Positions 9,512-20,729 are shown, numbered from the stretch's first letter. The stretch is 64,000 nucleotides of DNA from Elephas maximus indicus (GCF_024166365.1 NC_064825.1:99896480-99960479), one strand, 5' to 3'. Notes: generated by a model from the letters alone, not told the origin. A program made the numbers and translations.

Positions 9512-9656
9512 ATTAATACCTTGGCTGTTAATCAAAAGGTAGGCAGTTCGAATCCACCAGCTGCTCCTTGAAACCTTGTGGGGCTGTTCTACTCTGTCCT
9601 GTAGGGTCGTTGTGAGTTGGAATTGACTCCATGGCAATGGGTTTGGTTTTTTGGTT
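9512..9656 (+). mobile_element. AfroSINE type A, 5'-truncated
   Basis: Enters at the anticodon-arm equivalent 'ttggctgttaatcaaaaggt', with 'cagttcgaatccaccagctg', and ends 'atgggtttggttttttggtt'. Confidence 0.88.
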
Positions 9657-10480
9657 CATATAGCCTTTACTAGGTACAGGGCATTCATTGGTCTAAGCTT
9701 TCTACAAAGATTGACTCATTTAATAAGTGTTTGTTTAATGAACTAACAGCAGGCTCTGAAGAAATGATACCTGCTCTGGTGGTTGTTGACGGTGCTGTTA
9801 TTGTTGTTAGACACACTCCAAGAAGCTCAGATCTGTGCAATTCTGAGATTTTCTTGTCTCTGACTCCAGGACCCCCACCTTGGCCTTCTTGGGCCCAGGG
9901 AGCCCCGACCCAAGCCCTTAGGCCCTCCTGGCTGGGAGCAGGGGGAGGGGCAGAAGACGTGGCCCCGGGAGCCCCAGCCCTGCGGAGCCCCTCTATCTCT
10001 GCCTTGGGCTCCACGGGGAGCCGCTCTCCCTTTCCCAGCCGCCTGTCACTCAAACCCAGTCGCTTGGAAGTTCAAGCGTGGCCAAAAGGAAGCAGATTTC
10101 AAAACACACCTCTGCTGGCCCCGCTTTGCTCTCCTCCCCCGCCCCCTCATCGCTGATCCAGGCTCCCTGGGGGCTCTCTGCCCCTGGCCTGTCCTAGGCA
10201 GAGCTGAAGCCAGAAGGATCTGAGGCAGAGGCCATGGAGGGCGGGGGTGGGGGGAAGAGGGAGTGAAGGGCCCCAGCTTACCCGGGCCTCAGTCCCACCC
10301 GTCTGAGAGCTGTTCTTGATGGGTCCAGAAGAAATCTGAGGCAGATTAAGGGAGGCAGCTGCCCTGTCTCTAGTGAGGAGGGAGGCCTGGCAGGTGGCAG
10401 GGGAGCGGGGCCTGAGCCCCCAAAATCAGTGAGACTGGGAGCCTGCCTTCCACCTTTCCATGCCGGCTGATTTTGCTTAG
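9657..10480. other. Unique GC-rich sequence
   Basis: 9860-10270 is GC-rich but I recognise no exon or repeat. Open frames of 122 and 141 codons overlap antisense to each other, which is typical of compositional artefacts. A conserved noncoding element is possible (for example around 'ggccaaaaggaagcag', 10079). Confidence 0.3.
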
Positions 10481-10484
10481 TACT

Positions 10485-10570
10485 CTACCCTGGAACCTAG
10501 CACAAATCTTGGCTTCTAGAAGACTCCACCATAAGTATCTGTTGGATGAATGAATGAATGAATCAATGAC
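10485..10570 (+). repeat. L2 3' end fragment
   Basis: 'cctagcacaaatcttggctt', then 'gttggatgaatgaatgaatg'. The terminal (aatg)n is typical of L2. Confidence 0.5.
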
Positions 10571-10689
10571 TTCTCACTGAGGAGAAGTTGACCCAAATTT
10601 GACTCTGAAGGTGAAAAGCAGTGTCAGGCTAGAGGGTCCACTGACTGTCCCACCAAAAACCAGTGCTCCCTCCCCTTCCTCTCAGCAAG

Positions 10690-10850
10690 AAGGTTTGGAT
10701 CAGAGTACTTGGGATTCCGTTCTGACCATCTCCTTCTAGCTGTGTGACATTGGACAAGCCAGCCACCTCTTCCAGCCTCAGCTTTTCTCATCTGTAAAAT
10801 GGGGAGAAACCTTCCTCCCCCCACAGGGCGTTGTGAAGCCTGAATTGAAC
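10690..10850 (+). repeat. MIR SINE
   Basis: 'tagctgtgtgacattggaca', then 'ctcatctgtaaaatggggag'. Good core match. Confidence 0.65.
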
Positions 10851-11480
10851 TAGGTCCCATAAATAAATCCAAGCACAGCCCCACTGTGCAACAAAAGCGC
10901 TTCACAGGTATCAGAGCCCTTTGGAAGTTAGAGAAGGAGCTGGAATGTCTTTCTGTGGGCCTGTCAATAAGGTTAAACCCATGGCCCAGGACCCTAACAA
11001 TATCCATGGCTTGTAATTCCCTCGTGAGAGCAGATGGACATGAAGCAACGCCCAGTCCCGGAGGCTGATTCTGGAATGGAAGTCCTGCTGGCGAGAGGTT
11101 CGCCCTTTGTGGCTGGTGTGTTAAATTTTTGCTCGTCTCCCCCCAGTTCTCCCTCCCTGCTCAAAGCCCAGCCATAAAAGCAGTGACAGCCGGGACGCAT
11201 TGCTCACTTTATTGCAGTGTTGTTTTTCATTTGGGAAGTCTTTCTTCAGAATGTGTTTGAAATTTTGAAGAGGTGTGTCAGTGTATCGATGATGTCTTTA
11301 TTGTCAGGATACTTCCGGAATTACAAAGAAAAGACTCTGCTGAAGTCGATAAAATGACAGGGGGAAGACGTTTCTCTCCCAGGGTAAAAGCCTACCTGCC
11401 AGGCTAGAAGGGGATTGGGGAAGCAAGGGTGGGGTGGGCAAACCTTCTGAGGCTGGAGACTCCCCTGATAAATCACTCCC

Positions 11481-11688
11481 AGTTTCCCACTGGTGGCGAA
11501 GTGGTTAAGTGCTCTGCTGCTAACCAAAATGTCAGCAGTTTGAACCCACCAACCGGTCCTTGGGAGAAAGACGTGGCAGTCTGCTTCCATAAAGATTACA
11601 GCCTTGGAAATCCTATGGGGCAATTCTACTCTGTCCTATAGGGTAGCTATGAGTCAGAATCGACTCATTGGCAACGGATTTGGTTTTC
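11481..11688 (+). mobile_element. AfroSINE type B
   Basis: 'ctggtggcgaagtggttaag', 'cgtggcagtctgcttccata', 'tatagggtagctatgagtca'. Forward, near complete. Confidence 0.92.
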
Positions 11689-12039
11689 ACTGAAGGCAAA
11701 GGAGAAACCTGTGCCCTCTTGGGAGCAGGGAGTTGGGAAGGTAGACATCCGAGGTGGGACCCACCTCTGGCCCTTGCCTTGCTTTCCCAGGCCCTCAGCG
11801 GCCTGACTCTCCCCCAGCACCGCCCTTCCTGAGAGTCCCCCAGAAGCATGGTGCAGACCTTGCGTCTGCAGATCAGTGAGGAGACCAAGTCTGTCCTAAG
11901 CACCCTCTCTCCTCTAGATCCTACCTTCTCCAGACCCCACCAGCCTGAGCCCCCATCTCCATGGGCCCAACACCAGCCCCCCACCCCCACCCCATGCTCT
12001 GCTTGCTGTCTGGGCATCTTGGACCTTTTGGGCAGATTG

Positions 12040-12185
12040 AGGCCTTGGGCTGGCACAGATCTAGACTTGAGTCTCCTTGGTCTCTTAGTTGCCGTGTGAC
12101 CTTGGGCTAGTGACTTCACCTCTCTGTGCTTGAGTTTCCTCAGGAGACAAAGATGGATAATTTTCGGTTGTAAAGATGGGAAGCA
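12040..12185 (+). repeat. MIR SINE
   Basis: 'gccgtgtgaccttgggctag', then 'cttgagtttcctcaggag'. Confidence 0.6.
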
Positions 12186-12384
12186 GCGATGGAAACTACA
12201 AACATAGGGCCTGGTAGCGACTGTTGCTGCTTACTCACTTTCCTGAAGTCTCATCATCACTGGAGAAGGAGCAAGTTGCAGCGAGAAGGAGCCCATGGGA
12301 TATTGACAATGGGTGGGGCCGGGCAGCAGAAGTTTCCTCTCAAAGGGAAACAAAGAAAAGGGACAAACAAAACAATGAACACTG

Positions 12385-12400
12385 ACTACGTGTCAGGCGT
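12385..12400 (-). repeat. MIR, outer fragment left of the nested SINE
   Basis: 'tacgtgtcaggcgt' is the start of a reverse MIR whose remainder begins at 12831. The string tgtcaggc(g/a)t is duplicated on both sides of the inserted SINE. Confidence 0.6.
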
Positions 12401-12830
12401 GTGTTAGGTTGTTAGATGCCATCGAGTATATTTCGACTTTTAGCAACCCCATGTGACAGAGCAGAACTTCCCCACAGGATTTTCTAGGCTGTAATCTTTA
12501 CAGGACAGAGCCCGAGTGGCTCAATGGTTAAGTGCTTGGCTGCTAACTGAAAGGTCAGTGGTTCAAAGCCATCCAGCAGCTCCTTGGGAGAAAAGACCTG
12601 GTGATCTGCTACCATAAAGACTACAACATAGGAAACCCTATGGGGCAGTTCTCCTCTGTTCTATGGGGCCCCTATGAGATGGCATTGACTTGATGGCATA
12701 CAACAACCACAACAGTCTTCACAGGAGCAGATCTCTAGGTCTTTCTCCCATGGGAAATTCTGGGTGGGTTCAAACTGCCAACCTTTCAGTTAGCAGCCAA
12801 CTGCTTAACCATCGCACCAACAGGGCTCCT
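12401..12830 (-). mobile_element. AfroSINE type B (outer), interrupted by another AfroSINE
   Basis: Left part 12401-12505 ('gatgccatcgagtatatttc' to 'ctgtaatctttacagga'). Right part 12727-12830 ('gcagatctctaggtctttct' to 'ccaacagggctcct'). Its target-site duplication in the MIR is tgtcaggcgt (12391-12400) and tgtcaggcat (12831-12840). Confidence 0.92.
12506..12715 (+). mobile_element. AfroSINE type B (inner), nested in the outer SINE
   Basis: Forward copy: 'gagtggctcaatggttaagt', 'ggtgatctgctaccataaag', tail 'catacaacaaccacaaca'. The target-site duplication within the host SINE is tctttacagga (12495-12505) and tcttcacagga (12716-12726), one mismatch. Confidence 0.93.
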
Positions 12831-12975
12831 TGTCAGGCATATAGCAACCCTTATTCCACAGACTCAGAAAGGTTAAGTTATTTGCCCAAAGTCACACAGC
12901 TAACAAAAGAGGTCAGAGCTCAAATTTATACCCGGGTCTGTCAGATGCCCAGCCTGTGCCTAGTTCACTCCACCC
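12831..12975 (-). repeat. MIR, main part
   Basis: 'agaaaggttaagttatttgc', then 'ccaaagtcacacagctaaca'. Continuation of the MIR split at 12401. Confidence 0.7.
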
Positions 12976-13335
12976 TTCAGAATGCCTCCCCAAAGCCAGG
13001 CAAAGGAACGGATCTTGAAGGGTGAAATGTCCATGAGCAGTGGGCAGAGGGAGCCTCTCCAGTCAGAATCCTTAGCTCCTACCTGCTGGGAAAGGGGAAA
13101 GGCGGGGGCGGGGGGGTGGGCAGAGCCACTTGCTGGCTCCCTCTGGCAGCCACTGCTGTAGGTGATGGGAGGATCAGTTTTCACTGGTAACACACATGCC
13201 CTGGACCATGCCATTTTTTCCCAAAGAAAGAACAAGTGTCCTGGACACATGTTATTCAGTCAGAGATGCGTGGGTGGGATCTGTTTCTCAGGGCTCCAGG
13301 GTTCTCGGATTCCATTTCTTATTTTGTATTTCCCT

Positions 13336-13548
13336 TATGGAGTCCTTGGGTGATGCAAATGATTAATACACTTGGCTGATAACTGAAAGATTAGCCATTT
13401 GAGTCCACCCAGCAGTGCCTCAGAAGAAAGGCCTGGCAATATACTTCCAAAAGGTCACACCCATTGAAAACCCTATGAAGCGTAGTTCTACTCTCACACA
13501 CATGGGGTCACCATGAGTCAGAATTGACTACATGACAACTGATTTATT
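13336..13548 (+). mobile_element. AfroSINE type C
   Basis: 'ggagtccttgggtgatgcaa', 'cagaagaaaggcctggcaat' (the block shared with the RTE leader), 'cacacacatggggtcaccat'. Confidence 0.9.
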
Positions 13549-13974
13549 TCCTTTATGTTGAGACCACCTCCCACTCTGAGAGTTTGCAGTTCCACCTCTG
13601 GGCAACCATCTTGGTCCCTGTTAGGCCAGGTGTGTGGGGTTCAGGACCCAGAAACAGGACACTGGAGGGAGCGCCATTCATTGGCCATCTACTCCACATT
13701 ACGGTCAGGGTGCTTTTGATGGGATCCAGTGGTTCGGGAATCCTGGGGAGGGGAAGGTTGGCTGGGCTGGGAGCAGGTGGGGCCTGTTGACTTGGCCATA
13801 GGCCACGCCTCTGGGAGCCCTGTCACTTCTAATCTGCATGGTCCTAGAGGAATGCAGGACAGATCAGCCCAAGAGGCTGTGGACTGAATTCACTTTGGCC
13901 AAAAAGGTACCTTAGCCAAGGATAGGGGTGACTTCCTGTGTCAGTGCCCAACACCAGCCTCCTTTCCCCCCAAG

Positions 13975-14115
13975 TCGTCTGGGTACGAACCCAAGGGACT
14001 GAGTCTACTTGCTATCAGTCTACCCAAGTGCTGTGTTCCTTCAATGAATTACTACACTTCTCTGTGCCTTGCTTTCTCCACCTAAAAAATGGGATAGCGC
14101 CCTTCCCTACATACC
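13975..14115 (+). repeat. MIR SINE
   Basis: 'cttctctgtgccttgctttc' then 'cacctaaaaaatgggatagc'. Confidence 0.55.
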
Positions 14116-14117
14116 CC

Positions 14118-14300
14118 GGGGAAGCCCTGGTGGAGTAGTGGTTAAGAGCTATGACTGCTAACCAAAAGGTCGGCAGTTCAGATCCACCAGGCGCTCTTTG
14201 GAAACTCTACAGGGCAGTTCTACTCCATCCTATAGTGTTGCTATGAGTCACAATCGACTCAACAGCAACAGTTTTTTGTTTTTTGGGGGTTTTTTTTTGG
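14118..14300 (+). mobile_element. AfroSINE type A
   Basis: 'agccctggtggagtagtggt', 'gtcggcagttcagatccacc', tail of G/T runs. It is directly followed by a second same-strand copy. Confidence 0.92.
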
Positions 14301-14309
14301 CATGTACCC

Positions 14310-14477
14310 TGGAGCCCTGGTAGCACAGTGGTTAAGAACTCAGCTGCTAAACAAAAGGTCAGCAGTCTGAATCTACCAGTCACTCTTTGGAAACCCTATG
14401 AGGTAGTTCTACTCTGTCTTCTAGGTCACTCTGAGTAGGAATCGATTCGACAGCAATGGGTTTGGTTTTTGGTTCTA
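14310..14477 (+). mobile_element. AfroSINE type A
   Basis: 'gagccctggtagcacagtgg', 'caatgggtttggtttttggt'. Head-to-tail neighbour of 14118-14300. 'catgtaccctgg' just before it resembles 'cataccccgg' before the first copy and may be a target-site duplication. Confidence 0.92.
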
Positions 14478-14659
14478 TAAACCCCTTTGGGACTTCAGGG
14501 TCTCTTCTAGTTTCATCTTCCTAACCTTTCCCCTAAAATGTGACTACATCCTGATGCCCCTGTCCGTGGGCAACCCAGCTTTGTATTTTTCCGTACACTG
14601 GCTTTCCTTCCTGGGGGCTCCCTCCCCAGCTCTGTGGCAGAGGTAACATGAGTCTCATT

Positions 14660-14800
14660 GGTCATGACCAGCCTTGGGTTCAAATCCTGGCTCCACTGCA
14701 TATAAGCTGGGCCACCTTGATCAGGTGTCTCCGCCTCTCCAAACCTTCATTCCTCATTTCTGTGATGGCCACCCCCTGGCTAACTGGGCTGTTTGGAATA
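14660..14800 (+). repeat. MIR SINE
   Basis: 'ttgggttcaaatcctggctc' (tRNA-derived end), then 'accttcattcctcatttctg'. Confidence 0.55.
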
Positions 14801-14849
14801 TGACATGAACTACCACGGCCTGAGCTAACCCCCTTCACTCCACATGCGC

Positions 14850-14960
14850 AGTACAGGGAGTCAAGAGCCTTGGGTTTCAGAGGTGGTCACTGAATTGCTG
14901 TGTGACCTGGGGTTCATAACTCCACGTCTTTGTGCCTTGATTTCCCCATCCAAACTACGA
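14850..14960 (+). repeat. MIR SINE
   Basis: 'gaattgctgtgtgacctggg' and 'ttgtgccttgatttccccat'. Confidence 0.6.
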
Positions 14961-15589
14961 AAGCGTTCCTCCTCTCCATTCCACCCACCTCTCCCCATTG
15001 TCCAAGACACTCAAAGGACCAGGAATGCTGACGGTTTCATTGGGGGCTCCCGGCGGGGAAGCGGTGGGTGATGTGGAGTAGCTCAGCAGCCTGGCCTGGA
15101 GGCCCGGGGAGAGCCAGGAGGTGGGAGGAGGCCGCTGGGTGGCAGCCCCTCCCGCAACTTGCCACAGGCACATCTGTGGACACATCTGGAGCAGCGGGCC
15201 CCACCCGCACACATGGTCCAGGGGCCAGACCTCCAGTGCTTCTCCCACCCGCCTAGATGCCTTTCCTGCTACCCCCGGATTTGTACCCATAATCTGCATA
15301 TTTAGCAGTTCACCACTTTGCCGTCCAAACCATAAATCCTTCTCAGGCGGGGCCCTGAGAAAGTGCTCCCCATGCTTCCGCAGAGCTCCGAGGCCTGGCT
15401 TCTGAGACCCCGCTCCTCAGGGCTCTAGGCAGGAAGGGACGTCAGCTCTGTCCTCAGGTGTCCCAGGCCTCCAGAGGCTGAGCCACGCAGCCAAGAAGTC
15501 AGAATAATCAGGGTAATTGGAGCAAGAATAAAAGGGAAAGGAGAATGATTTCACTTGACCTTTGGGGCCCTGAGTGAGGTAAGCTGGGC
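14961..15589. other. Unique sequence, partly GC-rich
   Basis: No exon recognised. 15280-15350 has an AT-containing core ('ataatctgcatatttagcag') in GC-rich flanks and could be a regulatory element. Confidence 0.25.
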
Positions 15590-15665
15590 AGGAATGTTTT
15601 CTCTAGTCTGCAGAAGAGTAAACTGAGGCTCAGGTTCAGTCCTGGGTCATGCAGGGCCAACTCAG
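15590..15665 (-). repeat. MIR fragment
   Basis: 'gaagagtaaactgaggctca' complements the MIR core. Confidence 0.45.
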
Positions 15666-15774
15666 CAACATGGCCAGGCTGAGCTGTTGCGTCTCAAAGA
15701 CCTGGCCAAGGCAAGTGAATTTCTAATTCCCAAGGCCGGAAGCAGCAAGGAGCTGTGGGCAGAACATGCGGTGT

Positions 15775-15880
15775 GGGGCCCACACCCTTGGCTTCCAATC
15801 CCGACTCTGCCCCCACCCAGCTGTGCAGTCACAACAATGGGTTTGACCTCTCTGAGATTCCATTTCCATCCCCCTCCACC
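15775..15880 (+). repeat. MIR fragment
   Basis: 'ggcttccaatcccgactctg', then 'tgacctctctgagattccat'. Confidence 0.5.
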
Positions 15881-16129
15881 CCCAGGCTCTCTCCAGCCTC
15901 CTCGTTAGGCCTCCCAGCCTCCCACTTCCCCAGCCTCAAACCCCCCCCCCCAAAAAGGGGCAGTATATTTCAATGTCACTGACGCTTCATAAAAATGGAA
16001 ATGGGCACCATTAGAAAGTTGTTACCAAGAAATGTGCACAGCAACTTCCCAGTGCCCTTAACCCATCCCTGAACCAGGCTCCTACCCTAAAATACCAGCC
16101 ATTAGCATTTTCCCAGCTCTGTCTATGGG

Positions 16130-16365
16130 CCAGATGGTACCCAAGCAGACTATGGAGAATTCTTCATTTAGTCTTGACATCAACCCTTTGGAGAGGGGGA
16201 AGATGATGATGATGAAGAAGAAGGTGGTGTCCATTTTAGAGGTAAGGAGACATAGGATAAGGGGGATACTGCAGTTTTCCAAGGACATTCAGCTGAAGAC
16301 GAACAAAGCCAGGATTGAAACCCAGGCCTGCTGACTCCAGAGCCATGTTCTCTGTAATCACCACA
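16130..16365 (-). repeat. MIR SINE with a GAT/GAA microsatellite
   Basis: Reverse MIR. A (gat)4(gaa)3 run occupies about 16202-16224, followed by 'ccattttagaggtaaggaga' and 'aggattgaaacccaggcctg'. Confidence 0.6.
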
Positions 16366-16443
16366 TTCGGCTCCTCCCTGGGTCCGCAGCTTTGAGCTAA
16401 CCTGTGTCTGGTCCCAGTCCCTCCAAGATTTCATCTCCCTCTG

Positions 16444-16602
16444 CAGTGGTTAAGAGTTCAACTGCTAACCAAAAGGTCAGTGATTCGAATCCACCAGCCA
16501 CTCCTTGGAAACCCTATGGGGCAGTTCTACTCTACCCTGTAGAATCTCTATGAGTTGGAATCAATTCAATGGCAACGGGTTTTGTTTTGTTTTGTTTTGT
16601 TC
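16444..16602 (+). mobile_element. AfroSINE type A, slightly 5'-truncated
   Basis: 'cagtggttaagagttcaact', 'tgattcgaatccaccagcca', tail (ttttg)n at 16577-16599. Confidence 0.92.
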
Positions 16603-17399
16603 TGCATGGGGCAGTGAAACCACTGGGTTGATGCTGCTGTGGCAGCCAGAGCCTGCTGTGAACACCCTTCCTGGGCAGCCTGACCTCCACAGGGCAGAGG
16701 CTGGTCTGTCTTCTTTTCCTCTGTTTCTCTGCAACCAACATAATGTTTGAAACGTTTGTTCTACAAACGTTTGTTAACTGACTGACTGACTGACATGTTG
16801 CAGAGAATGAAAATCCTAGCCCATATCTCAGAATTCCTGATCTACAGGGACAAGCTGGGCCTGGTGGGTGAAGCCCAGGACCTAGGCAGACATTGGTTCT
16901 CAGCTTGTTCCCCAGAATCCACAGCCCTGCTTCCCTGAGTATGAGGCCCACAGAGGCAAGATGACTCACCTAAGGACATGGAGCTAGTGAGTGGCAGAGG
17001 CCAGACTCTAAGCAAGAACTGTGAGGTGCCAGGGCCTGAGCCCTCACCACCTCACTGCACAGCCCACAGCTGTGGAAGTCCTTGGGAAATATGAGTCTGC
17101 CTGCTTTCTCCTTTTTGCTGCCTCCTGTGACCTAGTTGGCCCCATGTGTCCCACACCCGGATGTTCAGCGCCATACTCTCCCCTGATCCCAAAGGGCACG
17201 CCCACCTCTCTATTTCCAGCACCCACTATGGCTACTGCTTTTTGGGTATGAACTCTGCACTAGGGCGTCTAGTCGCTGTGGAGATTTGTGTCCACAGGAG
17301 GCCTCCGTAGCCTGACTTGGTGGCCACAAGCCTGGTCTTGTCTCCCCAGCAGCACCGGACACTCCCCAGAGCAGGGTTTGGGTTTCCAGGTCTTCTGCT
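16603..17399. other. Unique sequence
   Basis: No exon recognised. A (actg)n run lies at about 16777-16793 and a weak MIR-like 'gactcacctaaggacatgga' near 16961. Confidence 0.3.
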
Positions 17400-17515
17400 C
17401 TGTCTTCTACTCATGCATTTAACAAGTGTGCACTGAGCTCCTGCCTCATGCCAGGCACTGTTCTGTTCCTGGAGATAAAGCAGTCAAGAAAACTATCCTT
17501 GGTCCTTCCATCTTC
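17400..17515 (-). repeat. L2 3' end fragment
   Basis: 'catttaacaagtgtgcactg', 'tgccaggcactgttctgttc', 'ggagataaagcagtcaagaa'. Confidence 0.55.
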
Positions 17516-17619
17516 AACATAGGCTGGCACCTGCCCCAACCTCCCCCGCCCCCGCCACCACCCCAAGTGTCTGCTGGTGAACAGAATGGAGAATTTAGAA
17601 AGAAAATAGAAGAGCCATG

Positions 17620-17745
17620 TCTGGAATCAGAAGACCAGAGTGGGAGTGCTCACCTTGCTGTTAACTTGCTGTGTGACCTTGAACGAGTCACTCGCCCTCT
17701 GGACCTCAGCTTCCCCATTTGTCCAGTGGGAAGCAATCATAGCCT
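17620..17745 (+). repeat. MIR SINE
   Basis: 'acttgctgtgtgaccttgaa', then 'cctcagcttccccatttgtc'. Confidence 0.65.
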
Positions 17746-17984
17746 TGGCCAGTCCTGCCCCACCTTCCCAATTTTGCCACATCCACATACCACCTATAAC
17801 TCTCTTTACTGAATATTATTCTTGAAATTAATGTACTTTTTTCAATTAAATAAGTTTATTTTAAAAGGAAATTTTATATCCTACAAATGAAAACTTAGAA
17901 TCCCTTGCCATGAGAAATAGAAGGTAACCAGAAAAATAAGTACAATGAAAACAAAATAACGTTAGTACCCTAGCTGGAAGCCAT

Positions 17985-18227
17985 TCCCTGCCAAAAGCTG
18001 TGGGCCCGGGCCCTGCTCTCTGAGTGCCCACAGAGCGCCAGGAACTATTCCAAGTTCCCAGTCTGAGGAAGGAGGCAGCCACGATCCTGCCGTCACGGCG
18101 CTCACACATTGGTGGGGAGGTGAGAGACAACAGACAGGTAAATGTGGACAGAGTGGGATGTTTTCAGGAGACAAGAGCCGTGAAACAAACCACTGTGGCA
18201 CAGGCCGGGGGAGGGGCAGGGCCACCT
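17985..18227 (-). repeat. L2-like LINE, left part
   Basis: 'gcgccaggaactattccaag', 'ggtggggaggtgagagacaa' and 'cagacaggtaaatgtggaca' follow the order of reverse L2 3' sequence. It continues after the SINE. Confidence 0.4.
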
Positions 18228-18430
18228 CACCAAACCAAAAACCAAACCCGTTGCTGCCGAGTCAATTGACTCTTGGTGACTCCATGTGACAGACTACAAC
18301 TGCTGCATGGGGTTGTAATCTTTACTGAAGCAGATTGCCAGGCCTTTCTTCCATGGCACTGCTGGGTGAATTCAAATCACCAGCCTTTATGTTAGTAGCT
18401 GAGAGCAAACCATCTGTGCTACCCAGGTAC
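18228..18430 (-). mobile_element. AfroSINE type B
   Basis: 'aaaccaaacccgttgctgcc', 'ggttgtaatctttactgaag', 'gctacccaggtacc'. Confidence 0.9.
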
Positions 18431-18880
18431 CCAGGCCCACCTTAAGGTCCATAAAGATGCTTCTTTGAGGAAGGGACATTCCTTTAAGCTGACACCTGCA
18501 TGAAGTGACACCCTGGAGGAAGGCACTCCAGGCAGGGAGAACAGCAGGTACAAGGGTCCTGGGACAGTTACAAATGCTGTGTGTGTGAGCAGTAGAGAGG
18601 CCAGTGAGTGAGGGAGGAGGAGCAGGTGACTGGGGGGCAATGTGCGCAGGGGCAGCAGAGAGCACAGGGTAGGGGCAGGATGGAGGTTCCCTTTAAACAA
18701 TGGCTCTGGCTGCAGGCTGAGAACAGACTGGGAGGCATGCTAGCGGGGGCAGGGAGGCCACTGCTTTTGTCCCCGAGGGACGAGGGACGGTCCGTAGCTG
18801 GGCTGGGATGACGACAGGATACAGAGAAGGTTCTATTTGGCAACTGTTTTGGAGGGAAGGGTTGGCAGGAGTTTTGAAAG
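18431..18880 (-). repeat. L2-like LINE, right part
   Basis: 'aggcactccaggcagggaga' followed by 'acagcaggtacaagggtcct', a motif common in reverse L2-derived sequence. Diverged. Confidence 0.4.
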
Positions 18881-19088
18881 GACCTGTCTGTGTCCCTGTG
18901 GTTGGATGTACTGGGGTGGTCTGAGCAAGCCGTCAAAGTGTGAGTAATTCCTGAAGTGGCCACAAGATGGCAGAATTCCAGCTACTACAAGAGAACAGGA
19001 GCCACATGGGGCAGGGGGACACCCAGGCTGGACCACTGGGTGATACATCTCCAGGAGGTGCCCTTCGTGGACCCCTGCCTACAGCAAA

Positions 19089-19455
19089 ATCAACCAGTTG
19101 CCATGGAGCTGATCCTAACTCACCGCAACTCCAGGTGTGTCAGAGTAGAACTGTGCTCCATAGGGTTTTCAATGGCTGATTTTTCAGTAGATCACCAGGG
19201 GTGGCATAGTGGTTAAGTGCTCCAGCTGCTAACCAAAGGGCTGGCAGTTTGAATCCGCAGGGGCTCCTTGGAAACCCTATGGGGCAGCTCTACTCTGTCC
19301 TATAGGGACGCTATGAGTTGGAATCGACTCGACAGCACTGGGTGTTTTGGTTTAGATCATCAGGCTTTTCTTCCGAGAAGCCTCTGCGTAGACCCGGACC
19401 TCCAATCATTTGGTTAGCAGCTGAGCGTATTAGCCATTTGCACCACCCAGCAACT
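19089..19455 (-). mobile_element. AfroSINE type C (outer), interrupted by another AfroSINE
   Basis: Left part 19089-19199 ('accagttgccatggagctga' to 'gtagatcaccagg'). Right part 19365-19455 ('cttttcttccgagaagcctc' to 'caccacccagcaact'). The outer target-site duplication is ctgcctacagc(c)aaaa at 19075-19089 and 19456-19471. Confidence 0.92.
19200..19352 (+). mobile_element. AfroSINE type A (inner)
   Basis: 'ggtggcatagtggttaagtg', 'tatagggacgctatgagttg', 'actgggtgttttggttt'. The target-site duplication in the host SINE is tagatcaccagg (19188-19199) and tagatcatcagg (19353-19364). Confidence 0.94.
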
Positions 19456-19471
19456 CTGCCTACAGCCAAAA

Positions 19472-19720
19472 GACCTTCCTAAAAGCACAAACTCTGGAGC
19501 CGGTCTGGCTGAGGTTGAAGTCTGGCTTCGCTTCATACTGAGTAAACCTGGACAAGATGCTAACTCTCTCCGTGCCTCAGTTTTCTCACCTAGAAAATGG
19601 GGAAGATAGTAGTACTTACTCATAGTTGGATGGACAGATTAAAGTCAATAGTGTAAAGTACACACATCAATTGCTTAGAATAGGGCCTGGCTCGTTGTCA
19701 GTGCTCCATACATGTGAACT
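19472..19720 (+). repeat. MIR SINE, nearly full length
   Basis: 'cacaaactctggagccggtc', 'ctccgtgcctcagttttctc', 'tagaaaatggggaagatagt', ending 'tcagtgctccatacatgtga'. Confidence 0.75.
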
Positions 19721-19939
19721 TTTACAACAAATGCTGTTGACATTATTATGCCTTTCTTTGGCCTGTGAGCTGGGGAAGGAGTTTAGCTCAGGCGGGATAG
19801 GACATGGTGAGGAAGACAGAGGCCAGGTGGGGGGTGAACACATCCTGTGTGCCTGATCCTGAGCTGGACATGAGTATATAGTAGGCTGAATCCCAGGCCT
19901 GGGACTCATGGCCAACCAGAGAGAATGTTAGGACACGGT

Positions 19940-20267
19940 AGGGTCTCTGCCAGGGAGGAGGGTCAGCCTACAGGAGTCAGGAAGGGCCCGGAATGGCAGA
20001 GAGGTCTCCTGGAGCAGATGGGAACTGAGCAGAGAGGTGGAGGGAGGGATTTGTGTGGAGGTGGTGGGTGGGGGAGGAACAACATACGCAAAGGCGTTAT
20101 AATGGGAAAGAGCTGGGCATTTGCTGAGACAGTGCAGGGGCCAATGCCTGGGGAAAAGGGACAAGGTGGGGAGTAGAGGAAGGGGAGAAAGTCAGATGAG
20201 TGGCTAGGGCTAGACGGAAGAGCCTGGAATACCAAAAAGAGTTTTAATTTGTCCCATAGGGATCACC
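19940..20267. repeat. Possible L2-derived sequence
   Basis: 'cagatgggaactgagcagag' and 'caaaggcgttataatgggaa' resemble internal L2 3' sequence in reverse order, but divergence is high. Confidence 0.3.
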
Positions 20268-20463
20268 ACCGCCTGTTGCCATCAAGTCAGTTCTGACCCA
20301 TGGTGAACCCATGTGTGTCAGGGTAGAATTGTGCTCCATGGGGCCTTCAATGGTTGGTTTTTTGAAAGTAGATTGCCAGGCCTTTCTTCCAAGGCACTTC
20401 TGGGTGGACTTGAACCTCCAGTCTTTTACCTAGCAGCTAAGCACATTAACCCTTTGCACCACA
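20268..20463 (-). mobile_element. AfroSINE type C
   Basis: 'ctgttgccatcaagtcagtt', 'gaaagtagattgccaggcct', 'taaccctttgcaccac'. Confidence 0.9.
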
Positions 20464-20489
20464 TTGAAGAAAAAATAAAGGGGTTTAGT

Positions 20490-20670
20490 AATCACATATA
20501 AAGTGCCAGGTGCTTACCCACACTCATTTGATATTCAAAACAACCCTCTTGTTGTCGACAACCATTATCACCTCTGTTGTGGATGAAGAGACTGGGGCTC
20601 AGAGTGGGGAAGTGATTTTCCCAAGGCCACACAGCTGGGAGGGGGCAGAGGCAAGATATAACCTTAACCC
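20490..20670 (-). repeat. MIR SINE
   Basis: 'gatgaagagactggggctca', then 'caaggccacacagctgggag'. Confidence 0.7.
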
Positions 20671-20729
20671 GCCATTCTGAGTTTCCTTTCTGCAGGTAGA
20701 AAAGGGTGGAGGTGTGCTAGGCTAAGAAT

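Noticed and set aside
11613-12119. 168-codon minus-strand open frame
   Set aside because: It overlaps an AfroSINE and a MIR, has no domain, and reads as Arg/Gly-rich GC-driven sequence.
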